From NCBI GenBank assembly GCA_022448995.1, contig JAKVCT010000014.1:1-41906 (forward strand): a stretch of 41,906 bases of DNA. Reading direction: 5' to 3'. This document shows, one piece after another, positions 39,710 through 41,906 of the stretch. The position numbers were made by a program, and so were the translations under genes. The notes under the pieces were generated by a model, which did not search any database, was not told the origin of the DNA, and was given only the letters and a program-made list of their open reading frames with translations. Numbering within the stretch: position 1 is the first letter of the stretch; the number at the start of each line of letters is the position of its first letter. Origin of the DNA: Saprospiraceae bacterium (GTDB taxonomy: Bacteria > Bacteroidota > Bacteroidia > Chitinophagales > Saprospiraceae).

Positions 39710-40375
39710 ATGCCAGATATCAATACATACAAATCGATTGCAGAGAAACTTCTAGAACAAAAGGTCTGCTTGGTAGCAGTTTCCAAAACCAAGCCTCAAG
39801 AAGATATTTTGGTTCTATATCAAGAAGGACAACGTGTTTTTGGAGAGAATAGAGTTCAAGAACTCGTTGAGAAACAAGCTGCGCTTCCCAAGGATATACA
39901 ATGGCATGCCATAGGTCATCTGCAGCGGAATAAAATAAAATATATAGCCCCCTTTATTAGCCTCATTCATTCGGTGGATAGTTTGCGCTTATTGGAGGAA
40001 ATCAACAAGCAAGCTCAAAAGCATGATCGTATAATTGATTGCTTACTCCAGTTTCATATTGCTACAGAGGAAAGTAAATTTGGATTATCTATCGAGGAAG
40101 CTCAATCCTTACTCAAGTCCGATGCTTACCAAAGCATGCAAAATGTTCGTATTTGTGGTGTAATGGGCATGGCTTCTTTTGTGAGTGATCAAGTGCAAAT
40201 TCAGCAAGAATTCAAAACATTAAAAAGCTATTTTGATAGTTTACAAACTGAATTCTTTAGTCAAGAACCTGCTTTCAAAGAATGTTCTATGGGTATGTCT
40301 GGTGATTATGAATTAGCCATTCAGGAAGGGAGTACCATGGTGCGTGTAGGAAGCTTATTATTTGGTCACCGTTAG
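39710..40375 (+). CDS. YggS-family pyridoxal phosphate homeostasis protein
   Basis: This is a 221-aa PLP-binding protein of the YggS/PROSC (COG0325) family, which controls PLP supply and affects amino-acid balance. The PLP lysine is Lys26 in AVSKTKP. FGENRVQEL (about 50-58), WHAIGHLQRNKIK (about 71-83), HSVDSL, and the C-terminal MGMSGDYELAIQEGSTMVRVGSLLFG are the standard family blocks. Length is normal. It is monocistronic, with no clear promoter in the leader. Confidence 0.95.
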   Translation: MPDINTYKSIAEKLLEQKVCLVAVSKTKPQEDILVLYQEGQRVFGENRVQELVEKQAALPKDIQWHAIGHLQRNKIKYIAPFISLIHSVDSLRLLEEINKQAQKHDRIIDCLLQFHIATEESKFGLSIEEAQSLLKSDAYQSMQNVRICGVMGMASFVSDQVQIQQEFKTLKSYFDSLQTEFFSQEPAFKECSMGMSGDYELAIQEGSTMVRVGSLLFGHR

Positions 40376-40627
40376 GAAATGATTATCATGATTTTCAATT
40401 AGAAAAAAGTCATTTTTTTTGATAGTGGATTTATTCTTAGTACACTGTTGTTAGTAAATAAACTATTACTAAAGATATAGTATACTATCTGAAGTGATGA
40501 TTTTATAATTATTCTATGTACATTCGTACAATGAAAAGTTGTGTAGAGACAACTCGATATTGAATTTAATTAAAATCAAGCATAAGAACACTGCTATAAT
40601 CGCAAGAAATACAAATGCTATTTGCTT
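40376..40627. other. Intergenic region before the acyltransferase gene
   Basis: About 250 AT-rich bases with no gene. A small hairpin, GTTGT-GTAGAG-ACAAC (about 40541-40556), is the only structure seen. No TAnnTTTG box with a proper -33 partner was found. Confidence 0.35.
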
Positions 40628-41788
40628 ATGAACTTTGAAGATATAAGACCTTACCGCAACCACGAAATCAAAAAAGTACTAGAAGTACTTTTATCTGACA
40701 AACGTTTTGACAAGGGTCTTCATGACTTACTGAAACAAGAAAAATCAGTACAGTGGATACGATCTACTCTGGCTAAGATTTCTACTATTGAAGAGATTCA
40801 GTCTCAGATTATGATCCCCTTGCTCAATATTCTTATCAAAAAGAATACAAATGGAATTAGTACGAGTGGTGTAGAGAAATTAGATCCAAACACTGCTTAT
40901 GTTTTTGTTTCTAACCATAGAGATATTGTTACAGATGCTGCTTTTTTAAACTTATTGATGAGTGATAATGGTCTCAATACTACAGAAATTGCTATCGGTA
41001 GCAATCTGCTGATTTTTCCTTGGATTCGACATGTTGTAAAAGCAAATAGAGCATTTATCGTCAAGCGGAATTTACCGATTAAGCAATTATTGTTGGCTTC
41101 TCAGCAACTCTCTCATTATATTCGACATACCGTTACCGAACAAAATACCTCTATCTGGATTGCACAACGTGAAGGACGTACCAAAGATGGTTGTGACCAA
41201 ACACAAGCACCTGTACTAAAAATGTTGAATATGAGCAATCCTTCTAAAGATCTAATAAAAGGATTCAATACACTTAAAATTGTACCCTTGTCTATTTCTT
41301 ATGAAATAGAGCCTTGTGGGGCTAGTAAGGTCAAGGAACTCATGCTTAAAAAAGGAGCGAAGGGCTATAAGAAAAGTCTGGAGGATGATCTTTTTGCAAT
41401 GAACTCGAGCTTGGAAGATCCCGTAGGAAGTATCCATTTTGGTTTTGGTGATGTTATTGATATAGCTCAGGTACTCGAGGGCTCCACAGAGTTAAAACCT
41501 AAGCAGGTTTTTGATCAGTTAGCAAGGTATATTGATCAGCAGATTTATAAGAATTATCGTTTGTCAAAGAACAACTATATTGCTCATGATCTTCTATATA
41601 AAGAGCATAAATATAAAGCTCATTATACCTTGGCAGACAAAGAAGCGTTTCAGGCGCTTAGCCAAGAGAGATTAGAGAAAGAAGATGTTTTTAATGAAGA
41701 AGCTATGCAATATTGGCTACAGATGTATGCTAATCCAGTGAAGAATTGTGTTCCTGCACAAAGCTTGATGAAATCTCAGGTAGATTAG
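40628..41788 (+). CDS. PlsC-like 1-acylglycerol-3-phosphate acyltransferase family protein
   Basis: This is a 386-aa protein of the glycerolipid acyltransferase superfamily. The acyl-transfer motif reads SNHRDIVTD (about 95-103), a variant of H-x4-D in which the second Asp is one residue further away. Block II is NRAFIVKRNLP (about 133-143), block III is REGRTKDG (about 174-181), and block IV is LKIVPLSISYE. Similar NHRDI proteins occur in other Bacteroidota and may act on glycerol-3-phosphate or lysophospholipid. The ATG at 40628 was chosen over the TTG at 40622 because it keeps the same frame with a normal start codon. No transmembrane helix is obvious. Confidence 0.82.
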   Translation: MNFEDIRPYRNHEIKKVLEVLLSDKRFDKGLHDLLKQEKSVQWIRSTLAKISTIEEIQSQIMIPLLNILIKKNTNGISTSGVEKLDPNTAYVFVSNHRDIVTDAAFLNLLMSDNGLNTTEIAIGSNLLIFPWIRHVVKANRAFIVKRNLPIKQLLLASQQLSHYIRHTVTEQNTSIWIAQREGRTKDGCDQTQAPVLKMLNMSNPSKDLIKGFNTLKIVPLSISYEIEPCGASKVKELMLKKGAKGYKKSLEDDLFAMNSSLEDPVGSIHFGFGDVIDIAQVLEGSTELKPKQVFDQLARYIDQQIYKNYRLSKNNYIAHDLLYKEHKYKAHYTLADKEAFQALSQERLEKEDVFNEEAMQYWLQMYANPVKNCVPAQSLMKSQVD

Positions 41789-41816
41789 GCGAATGAATAA
41801 TATAGCTAAAAATAAA

Positions 41817-41906
41817 ATGGGGCTGTCTCAAAAGGCAAGTTTCGAAAAATAGAACCCAATAAAATTTTGGATTTTATTTTTTCTTTGTTGCGAGGGAACC
41901 CTGAAA
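41817..41906. mobile_element. Possible terminal inverted repeat of an insertion sequence (cut by window edge)
   Basis: GGGGCTGTCTCAAAAGGC at 41819-41836 looks like the terminal repeat found at the ends of several insertion sequence families in Bacteroidota (GGCTGTCTCAAAAG type). It starts abruptly 31 bases after the acyltransferase stop and is followed by non-coding sequence with a short AATAAAAT / ATTTTATT hairpin (41858-41865 and 41871-41878). No transposase is visible before the window ends, so this is a tentative call. Confidence 0.45.

Noticed and set aside
1-41906. CRISPR array, tRNA or rRNA genes, prophage
   Set aside because: No regularly spaced repeats, no cloverleaf or rRNA motifs and no phage structural genes were noticed by eye. 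A covariance-model or CRISPR search was not possible here.

Overview
The window is AT-rich chromosomal DNA from a member of the Bacteroidota, most likely a Saprospiria-like marine lineage (the phylum is firm, the class is inference). The phylum call rests on four things. The primary sigma factor is short (290 aa, no region 1.1). FtsZ ends in the Bacteroidota-type tail with PAYLRR and a terminal SFLHDNVD. Several promoter candidates fit the TTG / TAnnTTTG pattern of that sigma factor. Many exported proteins are of Bacteroidota types (OmpA with thrombospondin-3 repeats, SPOR fusion, lipoproteins). No rRNA, tRNA, CRISPR array, phage or complete transposase gene was seen.

Layout. 136-5732 (+): the end of the division and cell wall cluster, murC-ftsQ-ftsA-ftsZ, with unusually wide gaps and a strong terminator after ftsZ. 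6450-12743 (+): a helical-repeat protein, a TPM-domain membrane protein, then an MbnP-like lipoprotein followed by a di-haem MbnH/MauG-type peroxidase. 13092-22373 (-): two secreted paralogues, a TPR protein, a zinc-ribbon/Nif3 operon, an abundant-type OmpA porin-like protein and a Glu/Leu/Phe/Val dehydrogenase. 22914-24032 (+): an arginase-fold protein with degraded metal sites and a structured leader. 24200-33574 (-): rpoD, bioD, a thioredoxin-SPOR fusion, a LolC/E-type permease, rbfA, a membrane-anchored protein, and a tandem family of exported proteins of which one copy is intact and one is broken. 33760-41788: an A-type Fe-S carrier, der, a tandem pair of SpoIIAA/STAS-like small proteins, a large protein with an N-terminal OmpA domain, a YggS-type PLP protein and a PlsC-like acyltransferase. 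The right edge may be the end of an insertion sequence.

Most genes are housekeeping: envelope growth and division (murC, ftsQAZ, OmpA proteins, SPOR protein, LolC/E-like, acyltransferase), ribosome maturation (rbfA, der), transcription (rpoD), Fe-S and cofactor work (A-type carrier, bioD, YggS, Nif3).

The most unusual content lies between and around the genes. At least three families of short dispersed repeats are visible, two of them with terminal inverted repeats like miniature transposable elements: a 166-bp element with two full and two decayed copies between 6.1 and 13.0 kb, a 77-bp inverted pair at 1-77 and 10181-10257, and a 57-91-bp hairpin element at 30.2 and 34.1 kb. Other points of interest are the MbnP/MbnH-like pair, the probable arginase-fold pseudoenzyme, structured 5' leaders, and a tandem duplicate caught in decay at 30519-31685. 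I did not find a clearly new defence or biosynthetic system. All similarities were judged by eye, without database searches.
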